Positions 20,820 through 33,800 of a stretch of 64,000 nucleotides of DNA are shown in pieces. Source of the DNA: Tolypeutes matacus (lineage: Eukaryota; Chordata; Mammalia; Cingulata; Chlamyphoridae); NCBI GenBank assembly GCA_026826555.1, contig JAKSZT010037307.1, positions 219,394-283,393 on the forward strand, read 5' to 3'. The notes below the pieces were generated by a model. It was not told the DNA's origin and ran no database searches. It saw only the letters and a program-made list of their open reading frames with translations. How positions within the stretch are numbered: position 1 is the stretch's first letter; the number at the start of each line of letters is the position of its first letter. The position numbers and the translations under genes are program-made.

Positions 20820-22318
20820 AGCATTTAATAAAATTCCTGATTAAAAAAAGATTGGCACACCAGAATAGGAGGAAATGAACTTCATTTTAAAAGGTTGGGT
20901 AAAATAAATCTACTGCAAACATCCTCCTTGGTGGGAAAGTATAAAAAGCATTCCTGTTGAAGTCAGAGGAAAAAGTGGTGCCTCCTCCCCCAACGTTTTT
21001 CAACACTCGACTGAGTCCTTGGACAAAATAACAATAACAAACATTTTTTAAAAAGAAAGAAAAAAGAAGTATAGCGGAGTGGGGGTAGCTTAATGGTTGA
21101 TGCCTGCTTCATATGTACAAGGAGGTACCGGAGAATGAACAAACAAACAAACAAAAGGAGTATACATATTGGGGAAAAGACCTACCAAGTTATCCAGATT
21201 TACTTTTAAATTCCCAAAGCAACTGACAAACTATGAGAACTATGAAATGCAAGAAGAACATAATCATTATTCTAAAGGATTTCAGTATCAGTAGCCAAAA
21301 AGTAAGGACATAACGAAATTGAGTAAATAACCAGCAAACTAAATTCAGCAGAGGCTCACCAAACTTCACACCTTTCAAATAGAGAATACTCATTTATTTT
21401 TATATGTCCACAGACTGTTTACAGAAGAATGACATGCCCTTGACCACCAAAGAAAGCTTAAAACTAAAAGCAACAAGTAGAGATTTTACAAGTATATTCA
21501 TTGATCATACCCAATAAAATCAGACTCAAAAAAGAAAATCAAGAAATACCCTTGATGGAAGGCAAAATTACACTTAAATTGCAAACTATCCAAAAAGTAA
21601 CAAGAAAGAGATCTCTTCCTAACAAAGCCTGGGCTGAGAGGGGATTTCACAGCCTCAAATGATTTCATTATTAAGGAAGGGAGACCAAAATGTGGGAATT
21701 CACTACCCACGCGAAGAATGAGGAAAAAATAATAAAAAAGAAATGAGATCAAGGAAGATAATAAAAATAAAAGTTCAAATTAATGAAATAGAAAAAAAAA
21801 ATTAGAGGAAGGATAAATCGACTCAAAAGTTAGTTCTTTGAAAAGACCAATAAAATTGATAAATTCTTGTAAACCCGATTTAAAAAAAAAAAATAGCACA
21901 TAAATACACAAGATAGGGTATGAGAAAATAGACATAACTACAGATGAGGGAAAATTAAGATAATTTGCAGAGAAAATTCTATGCAACTTTATGGCAACTC
22001 AAATTTGAAAATATTGAGGAAATGAATGGTTTCCTAGCAAAATACAAATTACCAAAATCAATCCAAGATAAAGTAGAAAACTTGAATAGACGAATTACTA
22101 CAGACAATTATAGATGATTATGTATTACATTATTGTATATAAATATTGTTCCATAACCACACGGTTTCATAGCTGAGTTTTACCTAACTTTTACAGAAGA
22201 CTTAATTCCAAAGTTATTTAAACTATCTCACATAATAGAAAAGGGGGGAAACTCTCCAGTCACTCTATATAGCCAGCTTAAGCTTGAAACCTGGTAACGA
22301 CAGGACAGATAAAGAAAG
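20820..22318 (+). repeat. Decayed L1/HAL1-class body, left part
   Basis: Fragments equivalent to L1 ORF2 text appear in order. 'gcatttaataaaattcctg' lies near 20822; the run at 21825-21875 reads as the SSLKRPIKLINSC-like block; the stretch near 22000-22090 reads MNGFLAKYKLPKSIQDKVEN. Many stops and A-runs break it. A diverged DAS-like tRNA module (GGGGGTAGCTTAATGGTTGA, 21080-21099) is embedded. The piece continues after the hAT insertion at 22665. Confidence 0.6.
21070..21160 (+). mobile_element. Diverged DAS-type SINE head
   Basis: The run AGCGGAGTGGGGGTAGCTTA matches the A-box half of the DAS head. The expected B box (near 21125) is eroded to 'ggtaccggagaatgaac'. It is followed by (AAAC)n at 21138-21154, consistent with a retroposon tail. 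Confidence 0.5.
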
Positions 22319-22321
22319 CTA

Positions 22322-22660
22322 GAGACCAAAGGTTAGCAAACTTTTTCTGTAAATAGCCAAATACTAAATATTTCAGGCTTTGAGAGCCCTATGGTCTCAC
22401 ACTATTCAACTACCCACTGAAATGCAAAAGCAGTCATAGGCAATATACAAATGAACGTAGCAGTGCTCCGATAAGTTTTTATTTATGGACACCGAAATTT
22501 GAATTTGATATAATTTTCACATGTCACAAAATATTCTTCTTCCTTTTATTTTTTTCAACCATTTAAAACTGTAAAAGCAATTCTTAGGTCATAGGCTGCA
22601 CAAAAACAGGCAGTGGGCTGGATTTGGCCTGTGGGCAGTGGTTTGCCAGTCTCTGTTAGA
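22322..22660. mobile_element. hAT-Charlie-type MER element
   Basis: The left end, AAGGTTAGCAAACTTTTTCT, and the right end, 'ggcctgtgggcagtggtttgcc' (22626 onward), are imperfect inverted complements, with the well-known 'tttcaggctttgagagccc' and 'cactattcaactac' blocks inside. This is a non-autonomous Charlie-related DNA transposon. An extra AT-rich segment lies in the middle (22480-22590). It interrupts L1-class sequence. Confidence 0.7.
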
Positions 22661-22664
22661 GCCC

Positions 22665-23560
22665 AGTCTCACTAATGAATAGAGATGCAAAAACGTGAAA
22701 TAATATTTTTCATTTAGAATATTATTTCTAGATATAGAATCCAGCAATGTGTCAAAAGAATAATACAGTAAGATTAAATGGGCTTCATTCCAGGAATGCC
22801 TCAGTGTCAGGAAGAATTAGCAAATGTCTTTACATTAACAATGTGAGAAGAGAAACACCCTCTTGATCAAATCAATATATGCTGAAAATGCCATTTATTA
22901 AATTCAGCAACTAATGTTATTAAAACTGTAAAATATGAATAGAAAGAAATGCCTTAAAATCAATAATGACCAGTTATTTTTTTTAAAAAGACAAGCAGCC
23001 TTCTAATGGTGGAAAAATGGGGGGCGGCGGTGGGGAGCTGTTCCATTTAAGTCAGGAACCCAACAGGGATGACAACTTCCATCACTATTACTCAACATTG
23101 CTCTGGGTTCCAGCAAACCTAACAGAATGGGAAAGTGGAAAAATAAGTAAGAATTTTGAAGAGGAGATGAAAACTTATTTCTTTCTGTTGCTAATATGAT
23201 CAAATACCTAGAAATGCCAAGAGAATCTAATGAGGGAAAAAATCCTATTAGAATTAATAGAGAATTTGGTATGTGGCCTGATTCAAAATAAATATACAGA
23301 AATAATAGTGTTTCTCTATATTAAAAAGTAACCAAACAGAAACAGGGATTGGATAAATATTCCATCCATAAGAGCAACAACAACAAATGCTATTAATTAC
23401 TTAGAAATAAATTCAGCATGGGACTTGTATGAAGGAAACTGTAAGTTCAAATTGAAAGACATGAAACAAGATCTGAGCAAATGTACTTGGATGGAAAGAT
23501 TATTAGCATATTCTCTCTGAGAGAGCAAGTGCAATGGATTTTTAATTATACAAAATGGTA
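22665..23560 (+). repeat. Decayed L1 reverse-transcriptase region, right part
   Basis: The text equivalent to 'GFIPGMPQCQEELANVFTLT' (near 22785-22840), 'ILLINQYMLKMPFIKFSN' (near 22862) and 'YPSIRATTTNAINYLEINS' (near 23360-23415) follows the RT region of an old L1 ORF2. It is crossed by stops and small indels, and FADD cannot be found in frame. Confidence 0.65.
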
Positions 23561-23732
23561 TTAAGGTATATATTTAAAAATAAATCCAGTGACCAAGAAA
23601 TCATCCAAAAAGAATGGTGAGGGAGCCCAGACTTAACCACTATAAAGCAATGGCACCTCAAACAGTAGGAAGCCAGCATAGAAATGGGCACATAAATTAG
23701 CAGAACAGAATGAAGAAACCAGGAAATGGATT

Positions 23733-24945
23733 TTAGTTTGCCAGAAGCTGACAATGTAAAATTACCAGAAATGGGTTGGCTCTTATAATGGGGATTTATT
23801 AGGGTAAAAACTTATAGTTCTGAAGCTATGAAAATGTCCAAATCAAGGCATCATCAGAGATGTTATTTCACCAAAGGTTGGCTGCTGGCAGATCCGGGAG
23901 TCCTGCCACATGGCAAGGCGAAATGTCCGCTCTCTGTCTGGGTCTCTACCTTCTCCTCCAGGCCTGTTTCTCCTCAAACTCCAACGTGGGCAATCAAGCA
24001 CATGGCATGGCTCGTCTCTTCAGCTTTGAGCTGCTCTGTGGGCCTAGACTCTCAGAGGCCTCCTTCCATGCCTCTGTGCTCCACTGATTCCAGCCTTCAG
24101 CCTCTCTCTCAGCCTCTCAGGGTTTCTCTCGGCTTCTCTCTCAGCTGTAGCTGATTCTAGAGTACTCTTTCCTATGGCAAGGTAAAAACGGCAGCTGCCT
24201 TTCTCTGTGTGTTTTTGCCTTCAGTTCTCAGTTTATACAAGACCCCAGCAAGAGGGTGGAGAACTAATCTGGGTCATACTTCACTGATGTAGTCTGTTGC
24301 GGTTGGGCAGTTTGATGTAATTATGAATTCCAAAAATATAATTGGATCATGCTTGTAAACGGATCTGTTAATCTGGGCATGATTAGGTTAGGATTAGGGC
24401 ATTGAGCTCCACACCTTGGTGGGTAGGGAATGGAACATAAAAGGCAAGGCAAAGAACAGAGTTGAAGCAGTTTTTGAGAAGCAGTTTTGATGTTGGAGAA
24501 AAGGCCCCAGAAGAAGAGAAGTGAGCCGATCGCCTGAGAGTCTACAGCTGACCTTGTGGAGGAAACAGAGGCACTTAGCCTGGAGAGTAACACAGCCCCG
24601 GGAAGAGAGGAGCCCAAGATGCCTGAACCCTGGCAAACGTCATCAGCTGTCTTGTTCCAACACGTGGCAATGAACTTTGGTGAGAAGAAACTTATGCTTT
24701 ATGGCCTGGTATCTGTGGACTTCTACCCCAAATAAATACCCTTTATAAAGACCAACCCATTTTTGGTATTTCACATTAGCACCCCTTTGGCTGACTAATA
24801 CATAGTCCAATCAATGGCCCTAAAGCAATCTAATCAAGGTCCTTTAATTGACAAGGCAATCAAAGGGCCTCACACTCACAAGAATGGATTAGTTCTAAGA
24901 ACACAGTCTTTTCTGGGATTCACAAAAGAACTTCAAACTGTCACA
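23733..24945 (-). mobile_element. MaLR-like LTR (xenarthran type), copy 3, split by copy 4
   Basis: Minus-strand reading begins at about 24945 (tgtgacagtttgaagttc) and ends at about 23733 with 'agccaacccatttctggtaa' and 'cagcttctggcaaactaaa'. These match the start and end of the plus-strand copies. It closely parallels copy 1 at 3045-3651. A second LTR of the same broad family, inserted at 24295-24802, divides it. Confidence 0.75.
24295..24802 (+). mobile_element. Solo MaLR-like LTR (xenarthran type), copy 4, nested
   Basis: A 508-bp LTR with TG...CA ends (TGTTGCGGTTGGGC ... GGCTGACTAATACA) and a perfect 5-bp duplication TAGTC (24290-24294 and 24803-24807). It carries the AATAAATACCCTTTATAAA block at about 24731. 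It sits within an opposite-strand LTR of the same broad family, giving a relative age order: copy 3 came first. Confidence 0.85.
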
Positions 24946-25475
24946 GGATCCTTGTAAACATGGAAATTTAACAATGACATAAATAATATTCCAATTTTAT
25001 GGGAAAACCATAATAGTGGTTAATAGTGGGTCCATCTAGAAAATAAATTTGGTCCCTCTTCTCTCAGCACGTACCAAAATTAATTCCTGGTATATTAAAA
25101 TCCTAACTGGAAAAATTACCCCTGCAGGTGGTTGATTCCCAGTTCCAAAGCACCCTCTGGATGGGCCCACCTTTGGAGAAATGACCAGCCAGAGAGAGTA
25201 GCACCAGGACAGCCTGGACCTTTAGAGACTATTTCTTCTGATTCCTAGAGTTTCCAGCCTAGAAGTGCAGCAACAGCAGGAGAGGCTCCATCCAGTGATG
25301 GCCAGGAGCTTCCTGCAAGCCTGTGGACTCCAGCAAGTCCTTTCACACCCAAGATATAGTCTATACTTTCATGACATCATCCTGCATCTCCATCTGCTCT
25401 CCAGCCAGATGTCCTCCTGTGCAGTCATCAGACACAGGAAGTCCCTCTTTGCTAATGTTACTTTGTTTTCTTTTA
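24946..25475. other. No gene recognised
   Basis: The left part (24960-25120) looks L1-derived; the rest is unique-looking with overlapping short frames (25265-25562) and no domain. Confidence 0.3.
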
Positions 25476-25479
25476 CTTA

Positions 25480-27560
25480 AAAAAATCTTATTACATAAAC
25501 ATATATACAGTATAACATTTCCCATGTTAACAACTTTCAATTATACAATTCAATGGTGTTAACTGCATTCAGACTGTTGTGCTACCATCACCACCATCCA
25601 TTGCCAAAACTTTTTCATCATCCCAAAAAGAAACCCTGTACACACTAAGCATTAACTTCCCACTCTCCATTCCTGCCCCTGATACCCTATAATCTACTTT
25701 CTGTCCTATGAATTTGCATATTGAAATTATTTCATGTAAGATCATATATTTTTCCTTTTGAGTCTGGCTTATTTCATTCAATATGATGCCTCCAAGTTTC
25801 ATCCATGTTGTAGTATGTATCAGAACTTCATTCGTTTTCAAGACTGAATAATATTCCATTGTATGTATACACCACATTTTGTTTATCCTTTCATCTGTTG
25901 ATGGACACTTGGGTTGCTTCTACCTTTTGACTATTGTGAATAATGCTGCTATGAACTTTGGTATGCAGATATCTGTCCAACTTCCTACTTTCAATTCTTT
26001 AAGGGATATACCCAGAAGTGGGATTGTCAGGTCATACTATAATTCTATATTTAATTTTCTGGGAACTGCCAAACTGTTTTCCACAGTGACAGCACCGTTT
26101 TACATTCCTACCAACAATGAACTCACATTTCTCCACATCCTCACTGGCACTTGATATCCCCCCTCCCTTTTTAAAAAGATAATAGCCATTCTAGTGGGTG
26201 TGAAATGGTATATTGTGGTTTTTATATGTATTTCCCTAATGACTAATGATTTTGAACATCTTTTCTTGTGCTTATTATATATATAGAGAGAGAGAGATTT
26301 GTTGATTCAAGTCTTTTGCCCATCGTTTAATTAGGTTGTCTCTTTTTGCTGTTGAATGCTAGCAGTTTTTTTAATATATTCTGAATATTAAGCCTTTATC
26401 AGATAGATGGTTTCCAAATATTTTCTCCCATTCTGTAGCTTTCTTTTCACTTTCTTGATAATGTCCTTTGCTGTACATAAGTTTTTAATTTTGAGGAAGA
26501 TAAATTTATTTTTTCTTTTGTTGTTCATATTTTTGGTGTAAAGTCTAAGAATTCATTGCCTACTCCAAGGTCCTAAAGATATTTCCCTATGTTTTCTTCC
26601 AGGAGTTCTATGATTTTAGTTATTATATTTAGGTCTTTGATCGATTTGAATTAATTTTTTTATATGATTTGATGTAGGAGTCCACTTTCATTCTTTTTCA
26701 TGTGGACAGCCAGTTTTCCCAGAACTATTTGTTAAACAGACTATTCCTTCTCCATTGAGTGGACTTGGCACCCTTGTCAAAAATCAGTTGGTCATAGATG
26801 TGGGGGGTTATTTCTGAACTCACAATTCTATTCTATTGATCCATATGTATTTCCTTTGTAGTAAGTTTGAACTTGGGGAGTGTGACTCTTCTAACTTTGT
26901 TCTTCGTTTTAAAGATGGTTTTGACTATTCAGAGGCCCTTGCCATTCCATATGAATTTGATGATTGGCTTTTCCATTTCTGCGATAAAAGCTGTTGGAAT
27001 TTTGGTTGGGATTACACTGAATCCGTAAATCACATTGGGGAGTATTGACATCGCAATATTTAGTCTTCCAATCCATGAAGACAAATGTCTTTCCATTTAT
27101 TTAGGTCTTCTTTAATTTCTTTCAGCAATGTTTTATAGTTTTCTGTGTACAACTCCTTTATATCCTGGTTACATTTATTCCTAGATATTTGATTCTTTTA
27201 GTTGCTATTACAAATGGAATTGTTTTCTTGATTTCCTTTTTGGATTGTTCATTGCCGGCATATAGAAATACCACTGGTTTAGGGGTATTGCTCTTATACC
27301 CTGACACTTTGCTGAATTCATTTATTAGCTCTAGTAGCGTTCTTGTAGATTCTTCAAGATTTTCAATATATAGGATCATGGCATCTAAAAATGGAGAAAG
27401 TTTTACTTCTTCTTTTTCAATTTGGATGCCTTTACTCTTTTTCTTGCCTAATTGCTCTGGCTAGCACATCTGTGTTGAATAGCAACAGTGAAATTGACAT
27501 CTTTATCTTGTTCCTGATCTTAGAGACAAAGATTTCAGTCTTTCACTAATGAATGATGTT
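25480..27560 (-). mobile_element. 5'-truncated L1 (3' half), antisense
   Basis: On the minus strand the element begins inside the reverse transcriptase ('MILYIENLEESTRTLLELIN', 27379 downward) and runs through the ORF2 C-terminus to a short 3' UTR. The C-terminal domain reads AIPLLG-like text, then LKELKVGSWTDICIPKFIAA (about 26005-25945), then HTMEYYSVLKTNE (about 25868-25830). At the position where the two younger L1s in this window have TGA, this copy has TGG (Trp). Frameshifts and stops elsewhere make it inactive. Confidence 0.85.
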
Positions 27561-27955
27561 AACTGTAGGTTTTTTTAATATATGACCTTTACCATGTTGA
27601 GGAAGTTTTATTACTTCATTTTCATGTGATTTTTTTTCACTATACTCTTATAACTGCTGTGGCTTGGCTGTTAGTGCCAAAGTAGCCAGGAGAGGAGTTT
27701 GCAGGACAGGGCAGCCCTAGATGCAACCCTTTTCTTCACCTGGACAGACTTCCCTTAGCCTTGGCTACCTCACTCTTACAGTTAACAGAAGGCAAACCAT
27801 CCCACAGTGCTTCCTGTCCCCCCCCCCTTGTTTTATCTCTTTCACATCTTAGAATCTGACTGACCAGCACATTTTCTCCCATATATCCTAAATTACTTTT
27901 TAATATTTTCACTTTCTCTTTTATACTAAATTTTCTCTCTACTCAACATTTCCCA
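27561..27955. other. No gene recognised
   Basis: Mixed sequence containing a C run (27818-27827). There is no exon or named repeat I can defend. The first part may still be old L1. Confidence 0.3.
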
Positions 27956-27959
27956 CTCC

Positions 27960-28580
27960 ACAAAATTTTGGACAATACTGATGGCAGATAAAGGGTTAAT
28001 ACCTATAATATGGACGCATTGTCACAAGCAGATAACAAAACAAATGGATAGAAAAATGGCCAAACGAATATGAATAGAAAAGCAAATCTACATTACCAAT
28101 AAACATATGAAAGCACGGCCTTTCTGATAGTCATGGAAATGCAAAACAAAGCAACTATGAGATATTACTTTACACCCTTTAGCGCAAAAAGAATCTAAGA
28201 GCCATAATGGCTGCTGTTGGCAAGATGCATGGTGTCACGGTGTTCTCATGTGTGCCTATACTCTCTTATTGGAATGTGAATTACAACTGTTGCTTTTTTT
28301 TCTTTTACTTTTTTTTTTTTTTTTGGTGGTACCGGTGACCAGGGATTCAATCCAGGGCCTAGTATATGGGAAGATGATGCTCAACCACTGAAGTACATCA
28401 GCTCCCCTGAGCTGGTTTCTTCATTTGTTTTGCTTCTTCTTGTTGTTGTTATTGCTGTTGTTTTGGCACTGGGACTGAACCCAAGATGTGGGAAGCAGGT
28501 GCTCAACTGCTTGAGCCACATCCACTCCCTACAGCCGCTTTTAAAAAGAGTGATTTGTGATTTGGCATCATCCTTTAAAA
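27960..28580 (+). repeat. Older L1 ORF2 3' region, left of L1-A
   Basis: 'gataaagggttaatacctat' and 'aaaatggccaaacgaatatg' are typical of the L1 ORF2 C-terminal third. The text stops at 28580 and resumes at about 34710 ('actttgacccagaaacc'), so L1-A is inserted in it. A dimeric DAS-type SINE (28297-28530) also interrupts it. Confidence 0.7.
28297..28530 (-). mobile_element. Dimeric DAS-type SINE, antisense, short
   Basis: The T-rich tail (28297-28324) is followed by two minus-strand tRNA-like modules. The first has 'gggattcaatccaggg' near 28341, and the second has 'gggactgaacccaag' near 28471, ending GAGCCACATCCACTCCC at 28512. Both B-box complements are recognisable. Confidence 0.75.
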
Positions 28581-28799
28581 AGTACTAGGACATCCAGGAA
28601 GATGGTGGACTAGTAAGACACGGGAATCTCTTCTCCAGAAAAATAGCTAGAGGACAGGCTGAAATAGCCCCAAAAAAGATCTTCTAGGGTTTAGGACAGC
28701 AGGTGAAGGTTGCACATCACCCAGAGGAGAGAGGGACAGAAGAGGGAAATTGCGACAACAGAACCGTGAGTTGGAACCAGCAGCGGCTGCTACTGCCGG

Positions 28800-29290
28800 C
28801 ACCCTCCCCCACACTCTTTAGAATTCTCGGGTCTCTGGGCCTGCGACTACAGACAAAGGGGGCTCCAGGGATCTACCACTCCAGGAAAGGGGAGAGAGAG
28901 GGATATAGCCTAAGGTTGACTCAGGTACTGACCAACAAATTTGGGCTGTGGAGCCCCACGGACCCTTCCAGGCCAGGTAGGACCACATGGTGGTTTGCCC
29001 TGGAAGCCTACGAAGGACTGGAGAAATTTGACCTTCATAATCTCCCTCTCTTCTAGCCTGGACTAATTGTTGAGGACTCCACAGGAGAGGGGAGAGAAAT
29101 CCTGGGGCTGACTTGGCTTTTGACTCACAGGTTTGGTCTGTCCTATCCCGAGTGCCCTTCCAGGCCAGGTGGGGCTGCGCCATTGTTTGCCTTGGATCCT
29201 GCAAGGGGCTAAAGATATACAAACCTCCCAATCTCCTCCTCTGCTAACAGGGACTGATTGTTGAAGACTCAGAGGGGAGTGGAAATATTT
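28800..29290 (+). promoter_or_regulatory. L1-A 5' UTR with about two 192-bp monomers
   Basis: The block CTTCCAGGCCAGG occurs at 28965 and 29157, 192 bp apart, each followed by a similar text: gtggtttgccctggaagcc against attgtttgccttggatcc, then 'ctcccTctcttct' against 'ctcctcctctgct' and 'gactaattgttgagg' against 'gactgattgttgaag'. A partial third unit begins about 29270. Tandem monomers in L1 5' UTRs act as promoter units in rodents; that role here is inferred. Confidence 0.65.
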
Positions 29291-29737
29291 CCTAGCTGGG
29301 AAAAGGGAGGGGGCTGCCAGAGAAGACTGGCGAACTGTCTCAGAAAGTTTGAATTACAAGGTTCTTAGCCTCCAGACAGGAAGCTCTATCACATTGATCT
29401 GGTCTGTGTCACAACAAATACACTCCAATCAGGCATTGAATTGAGAGCTTCCAAAGAGCGCCATCTCCTGGCAGACCAAGGAAGTGCACATAAGAAAATT
29501 AAAAATAAGTAGGAGAGGCTTTTCCTGGCCTCTATAATCTCCCTGCCCAAGGCCCTAGGAAACGACTCTACAACCAATTACTGGGTCCGGTGCCCAGTTT
29601 TGAGCAACCAGCAGGACAATCCTACCATTCCAGGTCAAGCCAAAAATCAAAGAGCTGTGGTAACTCAGAGCCTCTGACCACTAAATCCCTATAAAAAAGA
29701 AAGAGATTGAGCATCTGACAAACTACATCCTAACCAG

Positions 29738-30722
29738 ATGCCTAAACACCAGCAAAAAATTACGAGCCATACTAAGAAAATAGAAGACATGGCCCAAGAA
29801 AAGGAATACATCAAAGTTGGAGAAGAAATGCAGAATTTGAAAGAACTAATGAGCAAGATGAGCACATATTTCCAAAATCAAATTTATGAGTTGAAAGACA
29901 ATATAGTTAAAGAGATAAATGACATCAAGAAGACATTGAGCGAACACAAAGAAGAATTTGAAATCCTGAACAGAAAAGTAACGGAGTTCATGGGAATGAA
30001 AGACACAATAGATGAGGTCAAAAACACATTTGAGGCATACAACAGCAGACTCAAAATGATAGAAGAAAGAATAAGTGATACTGAAGACAGAGCAACTAAA
30101 ATGGAAGAGAGAAAAGAACAGAGAGAGAAAAGAATGGAAAAAATTGAGCAGGGACTCAGAGAGTTGAATGATAGCACAAAACGCAACAACATACGTGTCA
30201 TGGGTGTTGCAGAAGGGGAAGAGAAAGGAAAAGGGGCAGAAAGAGTATTTGAGGAAATAATAGCTGAAAATTTCCCAACTCTCATGAAAGAAATGAACTT
30301 ACATGTCCAAGAAGCACACCGTACCCCTATAAGAATAAATCCAAATAGACCTATGCCAAGACACATATTATTCAGTCAAATGTAAAAGAAAAAGAGAAAA
30401 TTCTCAGAGCAGCAAGAGAGAAGCAAACGATCACGTACAAAGGACGTCCAGTAAGACTTTGTACAGACTTCTCTTCAGAAACCATGGAGGTGAGAAGACA
30501 GTGGTATGATACAATTAGGAAACTGAAAGAGAAAAACTGCCAGCTGAGAATTCTTTATCCAGCAAAACTGCCCTTCAAACATGAAGGTGAGTATAAAATA
30601 TTCACAAACAAACAGAAACTAAGAGAGTTTGCAAAAAAGAATCCACCTTTGCAGGAAATATTAAAGGAAGCCTTAGAACCTGAAAGAAAAAGACAAGAGA
30701 GAGAGGCTTGGTGGAGAGTATA
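29738..30722 (+). pseudogene. L1-A ORF1 (RNA-binding chaperone), frameshifted
   Basis: An L1 ORF1p-type protein: the N-terminus begins MPKHQQKITSHTKKIEDMAQ. A long coiled coil (about residues 25-150) with heptad-like Leu/Ile/Met spacing follows, then the RRM-type region around NNIRVMGVAEGE (30187-30222), then the C-terminal domain in another frame (MEVRRQWYDTIRKLKEKNCQ, 30484 onward). The first frame ends with a stop at 30385. The +1 shift and lost linker mean no full protein. ORF1p normally trimerises through the coiled coil and coats L1 RNA. Confidence 0.85.
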
Positions 30723-30805
30723 GAAGAAAGAATAGCAGAAAGGATAAACCAAAAGAGTAAAAAGAGAGACAAAAATAAGATGACATATGAAAACTAAAGA
30801 ATAAA

Positions 30806-33800
30806 ATGGAGGAAGTAAATAGTACATTTACAGTAATATCATTGAATGTTAATGGATTAAACTCCCCAATCAAAAGATATAGGCTGACAAGAGTGGATTT
30901 AAAAAAACATGAGCCATCCATATGCTGCTTACAAGAAACTCACCTTAGACCCAGGGATACAAACTGGCTGAAAGTGAAAGGTTGGAAAAAGATACTCCAC
31001 ACGAATAGTAACCAGAAAAGAGCAGGGGTAGCTATACTAATATCAGACTTTAAATGCAAAAAAGTTATAAGAGATACATAAGGCCATTATAAATTAATAA
31101 AAGAGACAATCCACCAGGAAGATATAACAGTCATAAATACCTATGCACCTAACCAGGGTGCCCCAAAATATATGAGACAAAGTCTGGCAAAACTGAAGGG
31201 AGAAATAGACATCTCTACAATAATCGTTGGAGACTTCAACACCCCACTCACCTCATTAGATAGAACTAGACAGCAGATCAACAAGGAAACAGAGAACTTG
31301 AACAATATGATAAACAAGTTAGACCTAACAGACATATACAGAACACTGCATCCAGACTCAGCGGGTTATACATTCTTCTCAAGTGCCCATGGATCTTTCT
31401 CCTGGATAGACCACATGTTAGGTTACAATTCAGCTCTCAATAAATATAAAAAAATTTAAATGATACGAAGAACCTTCTCAGATCATAATGGAATGAAACT
31501 AGAAATCAGTAACAGACAGGAAAAAAGTAAGTTGGCAAATGTGGGGAGTCTGAACAACACACTCCTGAATAATCGGTGGGTCAAAGAAGAAATTGCAAGT
31601 GAAATCAGTAAATATATTGAGACAAATGAAAATGAGAACACAGTGTATCAAAACTTATGGGATACAGTGAAGGCAGTCTTGAGAGGGAAATTTATAGCCC
31701 TAAATGCCTATATTAAAAAACAAGAAAGAGCTAAACTCAAAGATTTAACTGAACAACTAGAGAAACTAGAGAAAGAACAGCAAACAATCCCAAAGCAAGC
31801 AGAAGGGAAGAAACAATAAAGATTAGAACAGAAATAAATGAACATGAGAACAGAAAAACAATAGAGAAAAACAACAAAACCAAAAGCTGGTTCTTTGAGA
31901 ATATCAATAAAATTGACAAACCCCTCGCTAGACTAACAAAAAAAGAGAGACGAAGAAAATAAATAAAATCAGACATGAAAGGGGAGAAGTTACAAATGAC
32001 CCCACAGAAATAAAAAGAATCATAAGAGGATATTATGAGAAACTATATGCCAACAAACTAGACAACCTAGATGAAATGGACAAATTTCTAGAAACACACA
32101 ACCAACCTACAGTGATGCTACAGGAAATACAAGAACCAATAACATTTAAGGAGATTGACTCTGTCATCAAAAATCTCCCAGCAAAGAAAAGTCCAGGACC
32201 AGCTGGCTTCACAGGTGAATTCTACGAAGCATTTCAAAAATAATTAACACCAATCCTGTTTAAACTCTTCCAAAAAATTGAAGAGGAGGGAAAATTACCC
32301 AACACATTTTATGAAGCCAACATCACCCTAATACCAAAGCCAGATAAAGATTCCACAAGAAAAGAAAATTACAGGCTAATCTCTCTAATGAACATAGGTG
32401 CAAAAATTCTCAACAAAATACTTGCAAATCGAATCCAACAGCATATCAAAAGACTTATACATCACGATCAAGTGGGATTTATTCCTGGTAGCAAGGCTGG
32501 TTCAACATAAGAAAATCAATGACGTATTATACTACATTAACAAATTGAAGAGAAAAAAACACATGATCATCTCAATAGATGCAGAAAAGGCATTCGACAA
32601 AATCCAGCAACCTTTTTTGATAAAAACAATTCAAAAGATAGGAATAAAAGGAAAATTCCTCAATATGATAAAAGGCATATATGAAAAATCCACAGCCAAC
32701 ATCATACTCAAAGGGGAATGGTTGAAAGCTTTCCCTCTAATATTGGGAACAAGACAAGGATGCCCACTGTCACCATTGTTATTCAACATTGTACTAGAAG
32801 TTCTAGCAGGGCAATTAGACAAGAAAAAAAAAAAAATTAAAGGCATCCAAATAGGAAAAGAGCAAGTAAAACTCTCACTGTTTGCAGATGATATGATCCT
32901 GTACTTAGAAAATCCTGAAGTATCCACAACAAAGCTTCTTGAACTAATAAATGAGTTCAGCAAAGTGGCAGGATACAAGATCAACATGCAAAAATCAGTA
33001 ATGTTTTTGTACACTAGTACTGGACAACCTGAGGAGGAAATCAGGGGGGAAATTCCATTTTCAAAAGCAACAAAAAGACTCAAATACCTAGAAGTTAATT
33101 TAACCAAAGAAGTACAGGACCTAATGCAGAAAACTACAAAACAAAGCTAAAAGAAATTTTAAAAGACCTAAACAAATGGAAAAACATACCGTGTTCGTGG
33201 ATTGGAAGAATAAATATCGTGAAGCTGTCAATCTTACCCAAACTCATTTATAGATTCAATGCAATACCAATCAAAATCCCAATAGCTTACTTTACAGAAT
33301 TAGAGAAGGCAATTACCAAATTCATCTGGAAGGGTAAGTGCACCCGAATAGCCAAAAGTATTCTAAAAAAGAAGAGCAACGTGGGAAGAATTTCACTGCC
33401 TGACCTTGAAACATATTACAAAGCTACAGTGATCAAAACAGCATGGTACTGGCATAAAGATAGACACATCGATCAGTGGAACGGAATTGAGAACCCAGAA
33501 ATATACCTTCATCTATACAGTCAAATGGTTTTTGACAAACCTACCAAGCCCACGCTAATGAGAAAAAACAGTCTCTTCAACAAATGGTGTTGGGAGAACT
33601 GGATATCTATAACCAAAAGAATAAAAGAGGACCCCTATCTCACCCCCTATACAAGAATCAACTCAAAATGGATCAAAGATCTAAATATAAAAGCCAGGAC
33701 CATAAAGGTACTAGAAGAAAATGTAGGGAAACATCTTTAAGACCTTGTAGTAGGTGGTTTCTGGGACCTTACACCCAAAGCACATGCAACAAAAGAAAAA

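Noticed and set aside
29884..30366. 160-codon minus-strand ORF rich in Ser/Leu/Phe
   Set aside because: It is the antisense reflection of the purine-rich L1-A ORF1.
32631..33107. 158-codon minus-strand ORF
   Set aside because: Antisense reflection of the L1-A reverse transcriptase domain.
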